From Lysobacterales bacterium (GTDB lineage: Bacteria; Pseudomonadota; Gammaproteobacteria; Xanthomonadales; BPKI01), in assembly GCA_026005055.1 (NCBI GenBank), contig BPKI01000001.1, positions 496,001 to 560,000 of the forward strand: a DNA stretch of 64,000 nt, written 5' to 3'. The notes below the pieces were generated by a model, which worked only from the letters and a program-made list of their open reading frames with translations, was not told the origin of the DNA and did not search any database. Below are positions 18,056-26,259 of this stretch, one piece after another. The position numbers and the translations under genes are program-made. How positions within the stretch are numbered: the first letter of the stretch is position 1; every line of letters starts with the position of its first letter.

Positions 18056-18905
18056 GCCAGGCGTCCTGCGCCAGCCAGAAGGCGCGCGGCGCGTGCTCGA
18101 TCCGCGCTCCCGGGAAAAGCTCGCTCAGCAAGCGGGCGATGGCCCGATCGCGCAGGAAGGTCGTGCCGTAGTCCTCGCCGGCAAGCGCGCGCGATTCGCT
18201 ATCGGCGAGGAAGAAGTCATCGGCCGCGAGCTCGACCTCGTATTCGGCGATGGCGGCATCGCCATGCGTGCTGATCAGAAGCCACCCGCCTGGTGCCAAA
18301 AGCTTCGCGAAGCGCAAGAGCCAAGCCCGCCAGCGCGCTGGAGGCAGATGGGTGAAGAAGGAGAGGGCGAAGAGGAGCTCAGGGGCTTCTTCCAGGACGA
18401 AGCGCTCGGGGTCGTGATCGGAGGGGACCGCCCGCACGCCGAGCCGTTCGCGCAGGAAATGGACGGCTTCCGGGACGATTTCGGCGGCGCTCAGCCGCTC
18501 TCCGAGAAGCGGCGCGAGGTGGCGGGTGAAGCGGCCGAAGCCGGCGGCGAACTCATGAACCTTGGCGAAGGACAGCAACGGTCGCCCCCAGCGTTCGAGC
18601 AGCACCATGAGTTCGGCCAGGCTGCGCCAGCCATCGCTGAGGTAGGCGCGAATCGGATCGCGGCAGCCCGGATACTGCGCGAAGAATCGAAAAATGTCGT
18701 CATCCGGATGGATCGTGCATTCCACCCGCATCCAGCGGCGGAAGCTCGAAGGAAAATCGATCCGCTCGCGCAGGTTGTGGGCCCGCACGTGAGCGGGCTC
18801 GGCCTCCAGAACCCGGGCGAGCAGCCGCGCCGCCGCCGCGGGATCGCTCGCGGCGAGCGCCTCGGCTTCGGCGTACAGCGCCTCGTACTCCGCTGATGCA
18901 CTCAT
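18024..18905 (-). CDS. Class I SAM-dependent methyltransferase
   Basis: A 293-residue protein. An N-terminal 50-residue alanine-rich helical hairpin (TPR-like, EALYAEAEALAASDP) precedes a methyltransferase fold. Its core contains VHEFAAGFGRFTRHLAP (motif I), AAEIVPEAV, LLFALSFFTHLP and FAKLLAPGGWLLISTHG. It resembles methyltransferases found near glycosyltransferases and O-antigen genes, though none are linked here. A promoter-like hexamer lies 8 bases before the ATG, inside the end of the BLUF gene. Function beyond methyl transfer is unknown. Confidence 0.72.
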   Translation of the reverse strand: MSASAEYEALYAEAEALAASDPAAAARLLARVLEAEPAHVRAHNLRERIDFPSSFRRWMRVECTIHPDDDIFRFFAQYPGCRDPIRAYLSDGWRSLAELMVLLERWGRPLLSFAKVHEFAAGFGRFTRHLAPLLGERLSAAEIVPEAVHFLRERLGVRAVPSDHDPERFVLEEAPELLFALSFFTHLPPARWRAWLLRFAKLLAPGGWLLISTHGDAAIAEYEVELAADDFFLADSESRALAGEDYGTTFLRDRAIARLLSELFPGARIEHAPRAFWLAQDAWLIVPGAGACD

Positions 18906-18913
18906 CGGCGGCC

Positions 18914-18919
18914 ATTCTA
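18914..18919 (-). promoter_or_regulatory. -10-like TAGAAT directly before the methyltransferase gene
   Basis: TAGAAT on the minus strand ends 8 bases before the ATG at 18905 and touches the stop codon of the upstream BLUF gene. There is no ribosome-binding site, so a leaderless transcript is likely. Confidence 0.5.
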
Positions 18920-19360
18920 GGCCGCTTGGCCAAGCCGCCGCGCCTGGTCGCCGAGGGCGAGCAACAGCTTGACCACCGCGGCACCGGAAAGCTCGCGTAG
19001 CTCATCGAGGCGGCTGATGCCGAAACGGAACAAGGTGGCGCTGGCGAGCACGCCTTCGCCCACGTAGCCCATCGACCAGTCGGCGAAGACGCGCTCATGG
19101 GCGTCCTCGAGCCACAGCAGCACGGGATCGCGGTGACGAGGATCGGAGGCGATCCGATGATAGAGGCGATTCACCGCATCGCGCCGACCTTCCAGCCACT
19201 GCAGGAAGACGCCGCTTGAGAAGCACAACAGCCCGGTGACCCCGAGGGCTGCATTGTTGCGGCGTGAGACATCCAGAATCGCTCGCACCTGCGAGGAGCC
19301 CACGCCTTCGCAAACCGCGCTCGCGTAGATCAAGCGATAGAGGCTAATCGGTCGCTGCAT
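18917..19360 (-). CDS. BLUF-domain blue-light sensor
   Basis: A 147-residue, single-domain flavin photoreceptor. By alignment with AppA every key photochemical residue is present. Tyr12 (LIYAS), Asn36 (RRNNAALG) and Gln54 (FLQWLEG) surround the flavin, and the Trp95/Met97 pair (DWSMGY) follows. The start at 19360 gives the canonical short N-terminus. The C-terminal 45 residues are helical, as in short BLUF proteins that act through protein partners. It follows truC by 47 bases. No EAL or adenylate-cyclase output domain is attached, so the partner is unknown. Confidence 0.88.
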   Translation of the reverse strand: MQRPISLYRLIYASAVCEGVGSSQVRAILDVSRRNNAALGVTGLLCFSSGVFLQWLEGRRDAVNRLYHRIASDPRHRDPVLLWLEDAHERVFADWSMGYVGEGVLASATLFRFGISRLDELRELSGAAVVKLLLALGDQARRLGQAA

Positions 19361-19407
19361 CGCGCCAAAGACGATGGGATCATGCAGTCGCCGATGTCGC
19401 TCCTCGG

Positions 19408-20109
19408 TCAAGGGAGGCGCAAACCGAGTCGTTCGGCCAAGGCGAACCAAGATTCATCGAGCGGCGCGTCCAGGCGGAGAGGCTCCCCCGTCGCCGGATG
19501 GACGAAATCGAGCGAGAGGGCGTGCAGCATCAGGCGCTGGATGCCAAAGCTGCGCAGCAGGCGGTTGTGGCGGGCATCGCCATGCGTGGTATCGCCGAGC
19601 ACTGGATGATTCGCGTGCTTGAAATGCCGGCGGATCTGGTGATAACGCCCCGTTTCCGGACGGGCCTCGACCAGGGACCAGCGGGTCGTCGGGTGCGGTG
19701 GCGTGGGTATGGGGAGCTCGGCCTGCGCCAGGGTGCGGTAATGGGTGAGGGCGGGTCTGAGCCCCCGCCCGGGCACCTCGAGGGGACGATCGATCGCGCC
19801 CTCGGGCGGCTCGAACCAGCCGCGGACGAAGGCGAGGTAGCGCTTCTCGACGCGGCGCTCGGCGAAGTCCCGTCCCAGCGCCCTCGCCATTTCCTCGCCA
19901 AAGGCGACGAGGACCACGCCCGAGGTGGCGCGGTCGAGGCGATGGGGCAAGAACACTCGCCGCCCGAACTGCGCGCGCAGGCGGGTGAGCAGGACGTCGT
20001 TCTCTCCCGGGGCGATGAGGCTGCGATGCGCGAGCAGTCCGCATGGCTTGGCCACCGCCGCCAGCCACTCATCGGCATAGAGCACGGGAAGCTCGGCTTC
20101 CCTCAACAT
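19408..20109 (-). CDS. truC: tRNA pseudouridine(65) synthase TruC-like
   Basis: A 233-residue RluA-family pseudouridine synthase without an S4 domain. The catalytic motif is HRLDRATSG. The segments GRYHQIRRHFKHANHPVLGDTTHGD match TruC better than other RluA members. The start at 20109 overlaps the end of the LamG gene (ATG-TTGA arrangement), so translation is coupled to it. A longer reading from 20142 would lie inside the LamG gene and adds unlike sequence. It is the last gene of the ubiJ-ubiB-LamG-truC operon. Confidence 0.85.
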   Translation of the reverse strand: MLREAELPVLYADEWLAAVAKPCGLLAHRSLIAPGENDVLLTRLRAQFGRRVFLPHRLDRATSGVVLVAFGEEMARALGRDFAERRVEKRYLAFVRGWFEPPEGAIDRPLEVPGRGLRPALTHYRTLAQAELPIPTPPHPTTRWSLVEARPETGRYHQIRRHFKHANHPVLGDTTHGDARHNRLLRSFGIQRLMLHALSLDFVHPATGEPLRLDAPLDESWFALAERLGLRLP

Positions 20110-20918
20110 TCGAAGCCATCGTCGAAGAGCATCGGCCGCCAAGGCGCATCCCGCTTGGGCCGCGGCAGACAGGCGGCATTGACGCGCCGCTCACCATCCT
20201 GCACCCCGGCACGGTCCCGCACCAAGATGCCGCTTAAGTCCTCGAACCCGAAAAGGCCCGCGGTCGCGCCATCCGGCGCGAAAGGCCCCGCCGGCGGCGA
20301 AAAAGGGACGCTATAGCGGGCGATGGTCGAGAGCCTGAGCTCCGCGATCCGTCCGGCGAAGGAAGGATAGCTCGGACCTGCATCATGCTTCTCGGCACCG
20401 ACCACCAGATAGGGGTCCCAAGGCCAAGGAGTGGCCCGCCCGAGACGGTAGGAGACATCGCCATTCGGAGCCATGACGCTGCCCTGAAGCGCCCCGTCGA
20501 CGAACAGGCGGAGCATCCCCGAGGATTCGCGCACGAGCGCCACGTGGTGCCAGAGACCATCGCGCAAGTCGCTGCTTCCACAGAGCGTGAGACCGATGGT
20601 CCCCTGGGCGAGACCGAAGGCGATACGACCCTGCATCAGACTCACGCCGAAGTCGCCGTAGTCCCCGGGACCATAGACATCGCGATCCAGGACGATGTGT
20701 CCCTCGATCCAGGCGTCGGCGCCCGGCGAGCAGGCAGGACCGAGCGGATTGCTGCCCGGGGGCGCTTTGAGGAAAAACTCGATCGTGAAGGCCCCGGATC
20801 CGAGGTTGTTGGCCGGGACCAGGGGGATCGCCACCCGGTCGAGAGTGGGCGTGGCCACACCGCTTCCACCGAACTCGAACGCCGAAGAGAAGACGAGCCC
20901 GAGGAGAAAGCTGCGCAT
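20103..20918 (-). CDS. Exported LamG/concanavalin A-like domain protein with DGFE C-terminus
   Basis: A 271-residue secreted protein of unknown role. A hydrophobic signal segment (MRSFLLGLVFSSAF) is followed by a LamG/laminin-G jelly-roll. Its core reads FTIEFFLKA, WHHVALVRESSGMLRLFVDG and GRIAELRLS. The last residues are LFDDGFEC, a C-terminal motif shared with the large propeller protein at 39476-41800. It starts 8 bases after ubiB and its stop overlaps the truC start, so an exported protein sits inside a housekeeping operon. Ligand and location are unknown. Confidence 0.78.
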   Translation of the reverse strand: MRSFLLGLVFSSAFEFGGSGVATPTLDRVAIPLVPANNLGSGAFTIEFFLKAPPGSNPLGPACSPGADAWIEGHIVLDRDVYGPGDYGDFGVSLMQGRIAFGLAQGTIGLTLCGSSDLRDGLWHHVALVRESSGMLRLFVDGALQGSVMAPNGDVSYRLGRATPWPWDPYLVVGAEKHDAGPSYPSFAGRIAELRLSTIARYSVPFSPPAGPFAPDGATAGLFGFEDLSGILVRDRAGVQDGERRVNAACLPRPKRDAPWRPMLFDDGFEC

Positions 20919-20926
20919 GGAGGTCC

Positions 20927-22537
20927 TCAAGAATGCCGCCAGGCCAAGAGCAGCAAGAGGGATGCCAGTCCGAGGGCGAGCCAAGCCATCGGCCCTGGGG
21001 ACCAAGCGAGGAGGGAAGCCGCAGCGATGAGGCCGGCGAGAAAGCCCAGGGGGGCCGCAGAGCGCCCCGCTCGACGCTCGCTGAGCCGCCGGTGGTCCTC
21101 CTCGCTCAGGCGCACGGTCAGCTCGCCCCCTCGCAAGCGCTTGATGAGCTCCCCCGCCTCGGCGAGCTGACGGGGCAGGCCCCATAGGCTCTGCGGCAAA
21201 CCCAGCTCACGAAGGGCGAAGCCGAGGGGGTGCCGTTCGCGCAGAATGCCTTCGAGGACGGGGCCGGCCACTCCCCAGATGTCGATCTTCGGATCGAGCA
21301 AACGCCCGAGGCCCTCGATGTTGAGCAGCGTCTTCTGGAGCAGAATGAGCTGCGGCTGCAGCACCAACTCGAAGCGTTGTGCCGTGCGGAACAGCTTGGC
21401 CACCACCTCGGCCACCGAGATCTGCGAGAGCGGGCGCGTGAAGTAGGGTTCGCAGACCGTGCGGACCGCGGCCTCGAGTTCGTCCTCGCGCACATGGGGC
21501 GGGATCCACCCCGCCTCGAGGTGGAGGGTGGCGATACGCTTCCAGTCGCGGCGGAACAGAGCGAGGAAGTTCTCGGCCAGATAATGGCGATCGATTTCCG
21601 AAAGCGAGCCCATGATCCCGAAGTCGAGCGCGATGAAGCGGGGCTCGCTGCCGGAGTCCGGATCCACCCAGATGTTTCCGGGGTGGGCATCGGCGTGGAA
21701 GAAGTTGTCCCGGAAGACTTGGGTGTAGAACAGCTTCACGCCTTTCGCCGCCAGCTTCTTGCGATCGATCCCTGCGGCATCGAGCGCGGCGATGTCATCC
21801 ACCGGGATGCCGCGCACCCGCTCCAGGGTCAACACTCGCTCGCCGGAAAGCTCCCAGTACACCCTCGGCACGTAGAGGTCGGCCGAGCCCTCGAAGTGCC
21901 GGCGCAGCGCGCTGGCGTTGGCGCCCTCCCGGCCGAGGTCGAGCTCGTTCTCGAGGGTGGTCGCGATCTCTCGCCAAATCTCGAGCGGACGGATCCGCTC
22001 GGCGCGCGGATGACGGCGCGAGACGATTCCCGCGAGCCAGCGCAGAAGTCCGAGGTCACGTGCGATCTCGGCCTCCACGCCGGGCCGGAGCACCTTCACC
22101 ACCACCTCCTCGCCACCGCGCAAGGTCGCGGCATGGACCTGGGCGATCGAGGCGGAGGCCAGCGGCTCGCGCTCGAAGCGGGCGAAGCATTCGCCGATCG
22201 GCCGACCGAGCGCGCGCTCGACCTCGCGCTCGGCGACTTCGCCCGGGAAAGGGCGCACCTGATCACGCAGCCGGGCGAGCGCATCGGCGAGCTCGGGGGA
22301 GAGCAGATCGCGGCGGGTGGAGAGGATTTGTCCGGCTTTGACGAAAATGGGCCCCGCCGCCTCCAGCGCCAGGCGAAGACGCTCAGGGAAGGGCTTGTCG
22401 GCGATGTCACGCCGCCCCCGCGGCCACAGCCTGAGCAGGAGCCGCACGGCGAAAGGCAAGTGGGGGATGAAGGGCTCGTCCAGGCGATGGGCGAGCAGGA
22501 TCCGACAGAGCCTGAGCAGTGCGAAGGAGGGCCGCAT
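20927..22537 (-). CDS. ubiB: Ubiquinone biosynthesis kinase-like protein UbiB
   Basis: A 536-residue member of the UbiB/ABC1/ADCK atypical kinase family needed for ubiquinone synthesis. The diagnostic KxGQ motif is [11 protein letters not shown] near residue 67. ATP-binding and catalytic elements follow ([28 protein letters not shown]). Two C-terminal membrane helices (about residues 497-535) anchor it in the inner membrane. The ATG overlaps the ubiJ stop (TGATG), so the pair is coupled. UbiE, the usual third partner, is not in the window. Confidence 0.92.
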   Translation of the reverse strand: MRPSFALLRLCRILLAHRLDEPFIPHLPFAVRLLLRLWPRGRRDIADKPFPERLRLALEAAGPIFVKAGQILSTRRDLLSPELADALARLRDQVRPFPGEVAEREVERALGRPIGECFARFEREPLASASIAQVHAATLRGGEEVVVKVLRPGVEAEIARDLGLLRWLAGIVSRRHPRAERIRPLEIWREIATTLENELDLGREGANASALRRHFEGSADLYVPRVYWELSGERVLTLERVRGIPVDDIAALDAAGIDRKKLAAKGVKLFYTQVFRDNFFHADAHPGNIWVDPDSGSEPRFIALDFGIMGSLSEIDRHYLAENFLALFRRDWKRIATLHLEAGWIPPHVREDELEAAVRTVCEPYFTRPLSQISVAEVVAKLFRTAQRFELVLQPQLILLQKTLLNIEGLGRLLDPKIDIWGVAGPVLEGILRERHPLGFALRELGLPQSLWGLPRQLAEAGELIKRLRGGELTVRLSEEDHRRLSERRAGRSAAPLGFLAGLIAAASLLAWSPGPMAWLALGLASLLLLLAWRHS

Positions 22538-23181
22538 CAGGCGCGCGAGCCGCCCTCGGCCATCGCGGCGAGCGTCGCCGCGATCCGATCGAGCCGCTTC
22601 TCGGCACGCTCGACCGCATCGCGAAGCTCCTCGATCTCGGCGTAGAAGGCCTCAGCCTCGGGTCGCGAGACCGCAACCCCCTCCCGTTCGAGCGCCCAGT
22701 CGCGGAAATCCTCGGCGAAGGCGCGGGCTTGGCCGGCGATTCCGGCGATCATGGCACGAGCGATGCCCGCGATCCTCGGACCCAAGAGCTCCCCGAAGAG
22801 CATCACGAAGGGGCGTTCGAGCTCGGGCTCGTAGCCGGAGAGTAGGCGATCGAGGGCACGCGCGAGCTCGACATCCCCCGACATGCGCAGCGTCCCCGGC
22901 GCGACCGGCGCTCCCAGCCATCGCGAGACGAGAACGGCGGGGCTCGCCGACAGACTGAGCTCGGCCTCCTCGGCGCGCGGCGAGACCCTGATCCCGCCTT
23001 CGCCGTCCACGCTCAACAGCAGGCTCAATCCCGGCGGCTCGATGCACAGAGCCAAGCGTCGTCCCGTGAGCGCACGCAAGCCCTCGCGCGTCCCTGGATC
23101 GAGGGCCAGAGCCGCCTGAAGGGCGCGTTCGAGAACGGCCCCCACGAGAGCGCTGAGCGGGGAGGACGCGGGCGAGGACAC
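22537..23181 (-). CDS. ubiJ: Ubiquinone biosynthesis accessory factor UbiJ (SCP2 domain)
   Basis: A 214-residue, probably lipid-binding factor that organises the soluble Ubi complex. An SCP2-like fold covers about residues 15-115 ([18 protein letters not shown] and [14 protein letters not shown]). A C-terminal coiled coil ([25 protein letters not shown]) matches UbiJ architecture. It starts with GTG, preceded by a -10-like hexamer only 6 bases away, so the operon mRNA may be leaderless. Position directly before ubiB supports the call. Confidence 0.88.
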   Translation of the reverse strand: MSSPASSPLSALVGAVLERALQAALALDPGTREGLRALTGRRLALCIEPPGLSLLLSVDGEGGIRVSPRAEEAELSLSASPAVLVSRWLGAPVAPGTLRMSGDVELARALDRLLSGYEPELERPFVMLFGELLGPRIAGIARAMIAGIAGQARAFAEDFRDWALEREGVAVSRPEAEAFYAEIEELRDAVERAEKRLDRIAATLAAMAEGGSRA

Positions 23182-23187
23182 CGAGCG

Positions 23188-23193
23188 ATTCTA
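23188..23193 (-). promoter_or_regulatory. -10-like TAGAAT directly before ubiJ
   Basis: TAGAAT on the minus strand ends 6 bases before the ubiJ GTG. There is no Shine-Dalgarno sequence. It is the probable promoter of ubiJ-ubiB-LamG-truC with a leaderless start. Confidence 0.5.
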
Positions 23194-23209
23194 ACCCCTG
23201 CGGTTCGGG

Positions 23210-24205
23210 TCATTGCGGATGGTAGAGCAGCCAGCGGCTGAGCTGCTCGAGCCCTTCCTTGGTGCGGATCTCCGGCTCGTAGCCGAGATCGCGCCGCGCC
23301 GCCTCGATGGCGAACCAGTGCGCGCTGGCGAGCTGAGAGACGATGAAACGGGTCAGGGGCGGCTCCCCCTTGAGACGCAACAGGCTCCAAAGCAGCTCGG
23401 ATCCCGCCGCGAAGGCGTAGGCGATGCTCAACGGCCAGCGCTTTTCGACCGTCGGAGCTCGGGCGGCCTGGAGCAACGCGTTGAGGAATTCCCCGATCTC
23501 GAGCGGCTCGCCCTGGGTGATGAAGTACACCCGTCCCGCGATCGGCGAGCCGGGCTCGAGCCGATCGAGGGCGAGCAGGTGGGCGAGCGCAGCATTTTCG
23601 ACGTGCACGTGGTCCACGCGCTTGCCGGGCTTGCCGACCAGCCTCAGCCGCCCCTTCCGCGAGCGCTCCACCAAGCGCGGCAGCAGATTGGGATCGCCGG
23701 GACCCCAGACGAGATGAGGTCTGAGCGCCACGGTGGCGAGCTCAGGACCATTGGCGCGGAGCACCCGGCGTTCGGCGATCGCCTTGGTCGCCGGATAGTG
23801 GGCGCGGAAGTGGGTGGCATAGGGCAGCGTCTCGCGTCCCGCGTTGATGTCCTGCCCGTCGTGCACCACGGTGGAGGTCGAGGTGAAGACCAACCGGCGA
23901 ATCCCGTGCACGGTACAGCCGGCGAGCACGTGATCGGTCCCGAGCACGTTGACCTGGTAAAACTCCGAAAGCCGTCCCCAGGGCCCGACCTTGGCCGCAC
24001 AGTGGATCACGGCATCGAAACCCTCCATCGCATCCACCACCGCATCGTAGGAGGTGATGTCGGCCTCGATCTGCGCGATGCCGAGCTTGTCCAATGCGTC
24101 GTTTCGCGCGCGGGCGAGGCTGACGACCTCATCGCCGCGCGCATGCAGGCGCCGGCAGATCGCCTGCCCGAGGAAGCCGCTGCCGCCGGTGACGAGGACG
24201 CGCAT
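23210..24205 (-). CDS. NAD(P)-dependent epimerase/3-beta-HSD-family reductase, OleD-like
   Basis: A 331-residue extended short-chain dehydrogenase. The N-terminal Rossmann motif is TGGSGFLG (residues 6-13). The catalytic set is TSTSTV and YPATK (Tyr near 137). VDHVHVENAALAHLLAL and FITQGEPLEIGEF follow the 3-beta-hydroxysteroid dehydrogenase/OleD subfamily. OleD reduces 2-alkyl-3-ketoalkanoates in head-to-head olefin synthesis, but oleA, oleB and oleC are not linked here. The subfamily call is therefore moderate and the substrate open. Confidence 0.75.
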   Translation of the reverse strand: MRVLVTGGSGFLGQAICRRLHARGDEVVSLARARNDALDKLGIAQIEADITSYDAVVDAMEGFDAVIHCAAKVGPWGRLSEFYQVNVLGTDHVLAGCTVHGIRRLVFTSTSTVVHDGQDINAGRETLPYATHFRAHYPATKAIAERRVLRANGPELATVALRPHLVWGPGDPNLLPRLVERSRKGRLRLVGKPGKRVDHVHVENAALAHLLALDRLEPGSPIAGRVYFITQGEPLEIGEFLNALLQAARAPTVEKRWPLSIAYAFAAGSELLWSLLRLKGEPPLTRFIVSQLASAHWFAIEAARRDLGYEPEIRTKEGLEQLSRWLLYHPQ

Positions 24206-24296
24206 CGCCTATGAACTACTCGTCGAAGCCCCCCACGGCGTGCCAATGTACCACCAGCTCGAGCCAGGCTGGCACGGGCTGTGCGAGGATGCTCGG

Positions 24297-25232
24297 ATGG
24301 AGCCCCTTCCTGCCCTCCCGTGCCTCGCGCTCTTCCGAAGCCATCGCGAGTACCGCGATGCCCGCTCGTGGCTCGCTCGCTACTGGGAGCGCGATCGGCT
24401 GCTTCGCGCGCGCCTGTTCGGGAAAAAGAGCATCGAGGGGCTTTGCGCGCTCTGCCGCAAGCGCTGCGAGTTCAGCCTGCCTGCGGAGGAGGGCGCGGAT
24501 GCCCTACGCGAGAGCCTGCACTGTCGCGGCTGCGGCCTGAACAATCGCCTCCGCGCCGCGATCGCGCTCTGGCTCGCCTACGGCGGGCCCAAGGCCCACG
24601 CCCGCATCTACCTGAGCGAGCAGACCACGCCGCTCTACGCCTGGCTGAAATGCCGCTTCCCCGACGCGATCGGGAGCGAATACCTGGGCGCCGAACGCAT
24701 GCCCGGCGAATGCGTGCCCGACCCCGCGCTCGGTGCGCTTCGCCACGAGGACCTCACCCGCCTTTCCTTTGCCAGCGAAAGCATCGAGCACCTTCTCTGC
24801 TTCGACGTGCTCGAACATCTGCCGCAACATCTGCCGGCGCTTCGTGAGTTCGCGCGGGTGCTCGTCCCAGGCGGTGTTTTGGTGCTGAGCGCGCCCTTCG
24901 ACTGCGAGCGCGAGGACCATGAGGAGCGGGCGCGGGTCGCTGAAGACGGCCGCATCGAACACCTCTTACCGCCCATCTATCATGGCGATCCGCTGAGCCC
25001 GGAAAGGGGAATCCTCTGCTACCGGACCTACGGCTGGAAGCTCCTCGAGGAGCTTCGCGAGCATGGCTTCAGCGAAAGCGTCCTGGCGCTCGTCTGGTCC
25101 CCCGGGCACGGGCACCTCGGCTGGCCCAACCTCGTGCTCCTCGCCCGCCGAGACGGCTCACCAGCCCTCGAGCAGCCCTCCATCGGCGAAATCCCAGGCG
25201 AGCATGAGATGCCAGCGCCGCTCATCGCGTAG
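24297..25232 (+). CDS. SAM-dependent methyltransferase with N-terminal Cys-pair (zinc-like) motif
   Basis: A 311-residue protein. Near the N-terminus CALCRKRC and, about 25 residues later, CRGCG make two CxxC pairs that look like a structural zinc site. The methyltransferase core follows, with EDLTRLSFASESIEHLLCFDVLEHLP and FARVLVPGGVLVLSAPF. The C-terminal part contains YRTYGWKLLEELREHGF. The ATG at 24297 was chosen over 24246 because GAGG lies 10 bases upstream. The 3' end overlaps the convergent cytochrome gene by 75 bases. It probably methylates a sugar, lipid or aglycone; the target is unknown. Confidence 0.72.
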   Translation: MEPLPALPCLALFRSHREYRDARSWLARYWERDRLLRARLFGKKSIEGLCALCRKRCEFSLPAEEGADALRESLHCRGCGLNNRLRAAIALWLAYGGPKAHARIYLSEQTTPLYAWLKCRFPDAIGSEYLGAERMPGECVPDPALGALRHEDLTRLSFASESIEHLLCFDVLEHLPQHLPALREFARVLVPGGVLVLSAPFDCEREDHEERARVAEDGRIEHLLPPIYHGDPLSPERGILCYRTYGWKLLEELREHGFSESVLALVWSPGHGHLGWPNLVLLARRDGSPALEQPSIGEIPGEHEMPAPLIA

Positions 25233-26197
25233 AGCCCGCGCGTTGAGCGGATACTCATAGCTCACCGTCGCCATCACATGACCGCGGCGATTGAGGCCGA
25301 AGCGAAGCTGCGGGATGGCCGAGTAGCGCCAGCGCCCTCCCGAGAGCGGTTTCTTTTCGGCGAAGAGCTCAATGGCTGGAATCGGCTGGCGCGGCCAGTC
25401 GCTCCAGAGCCAATGGAGCACCGAGCCCAGCTCGATCCCACCGCGATCAAGCCCGCTCTCCGGGAGGATGAGGCGCAGGCTCCCCTGCCAACTCGCCGAG
25501 GAGAGGGCTTTGGCGACCGCGAGGAAGGGGCGTAGCTCGAACTGGCACGAGCCGACCAGCGGCGCGCGCAGCCCGATTCCGGCTGCGGCCAGGAACTCGG
25601 CCTCGAGGTTCTCAGCGAAGACGTGCTTCACTCCGAGCTCGAGCGTCTCCGCCCTCCGACCGCGCGCGCCCTCCGCCCAAAGCCCCTCGGCGAAGAACTG
25701 CGAGCGCTCGCCGAAGCGGCGCTCGAATTTGAGCACCGTCTCGTCGCGGACGATCCCCGCACGGCGGGTGCGCCGGTGCTTGATCACCCATTCATCCTCG
25801 GGAAAGGCTTTCTTCGTCCGGGTGCCGACGAAGAGGTTGAGATCCCCGTCGGGATAACGATGGGGTTGTGGGATGCTCTTGAGGTAAGCGAGCAGGTCCT
25901 CGATGTCCGATCGGAGAGAATGCTGCCAAAGGCGGGCATGGCCGATGAGAAGCCGAGCGCGGACCCCCCATGCCGGATCACGATCGCCCAGTCCGCCCGC
26001 GGCTCGCGGCTGTTGAACAGCGGATCAGAGAAATCCTTCGGGGTGGCCGGCAAGGCCTTCACCACCGGGCCTTCCGGATCGAGTTTTCCTCCGACACCGT
26101 GGCATTGTCGGCAGTGGCTCGCGAACAAGGCGGCCCCGTGCTCGAGGTCGGCCGCGGGCGAGGCAAGCGCAGCAAAGAGGAGCGAACTTGCAAGCAT
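25158..26197 (-). pseudogene. Exported cytochrome c fused to a barrel-like domain, disrupted by one frameshift
   Basis: The start at 26197 gives a signal peptide (LLFAALASPA) and a class I cytochrome c domain with heme site CRQCH and distal methionine in AMPAFG. After SILSDR the frame breaks near 25903-25913. One frame over, the protein resumes as DIEDLLAYLKSIPQPHRYPD, the expected last cytochrome helix. It then runs another 200 residues to the stop. That C-terminal part has the alternating pattern of beta strands and ends in tryptophan, as outer-membrane barrels often do. Restored, the product would be about 346 residues. The break could be a real mutation, a sequencing error or recoding. 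Confidence 0.72.
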
Positions 26198-26259
26198 TTC
26201 GCGCCTCCACGTCGGCTGCCCTGAAGCCTCGCCGGAACGAGGTCGGAGCGATGTCGGAA

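Noticed and set aside
23210-24205. Full olefin-synthesis (oleABCD) cluster
   Set aside because: Only the reductase-like gene is present; no thiolase, hydrolase or ligase partner lies nearby.
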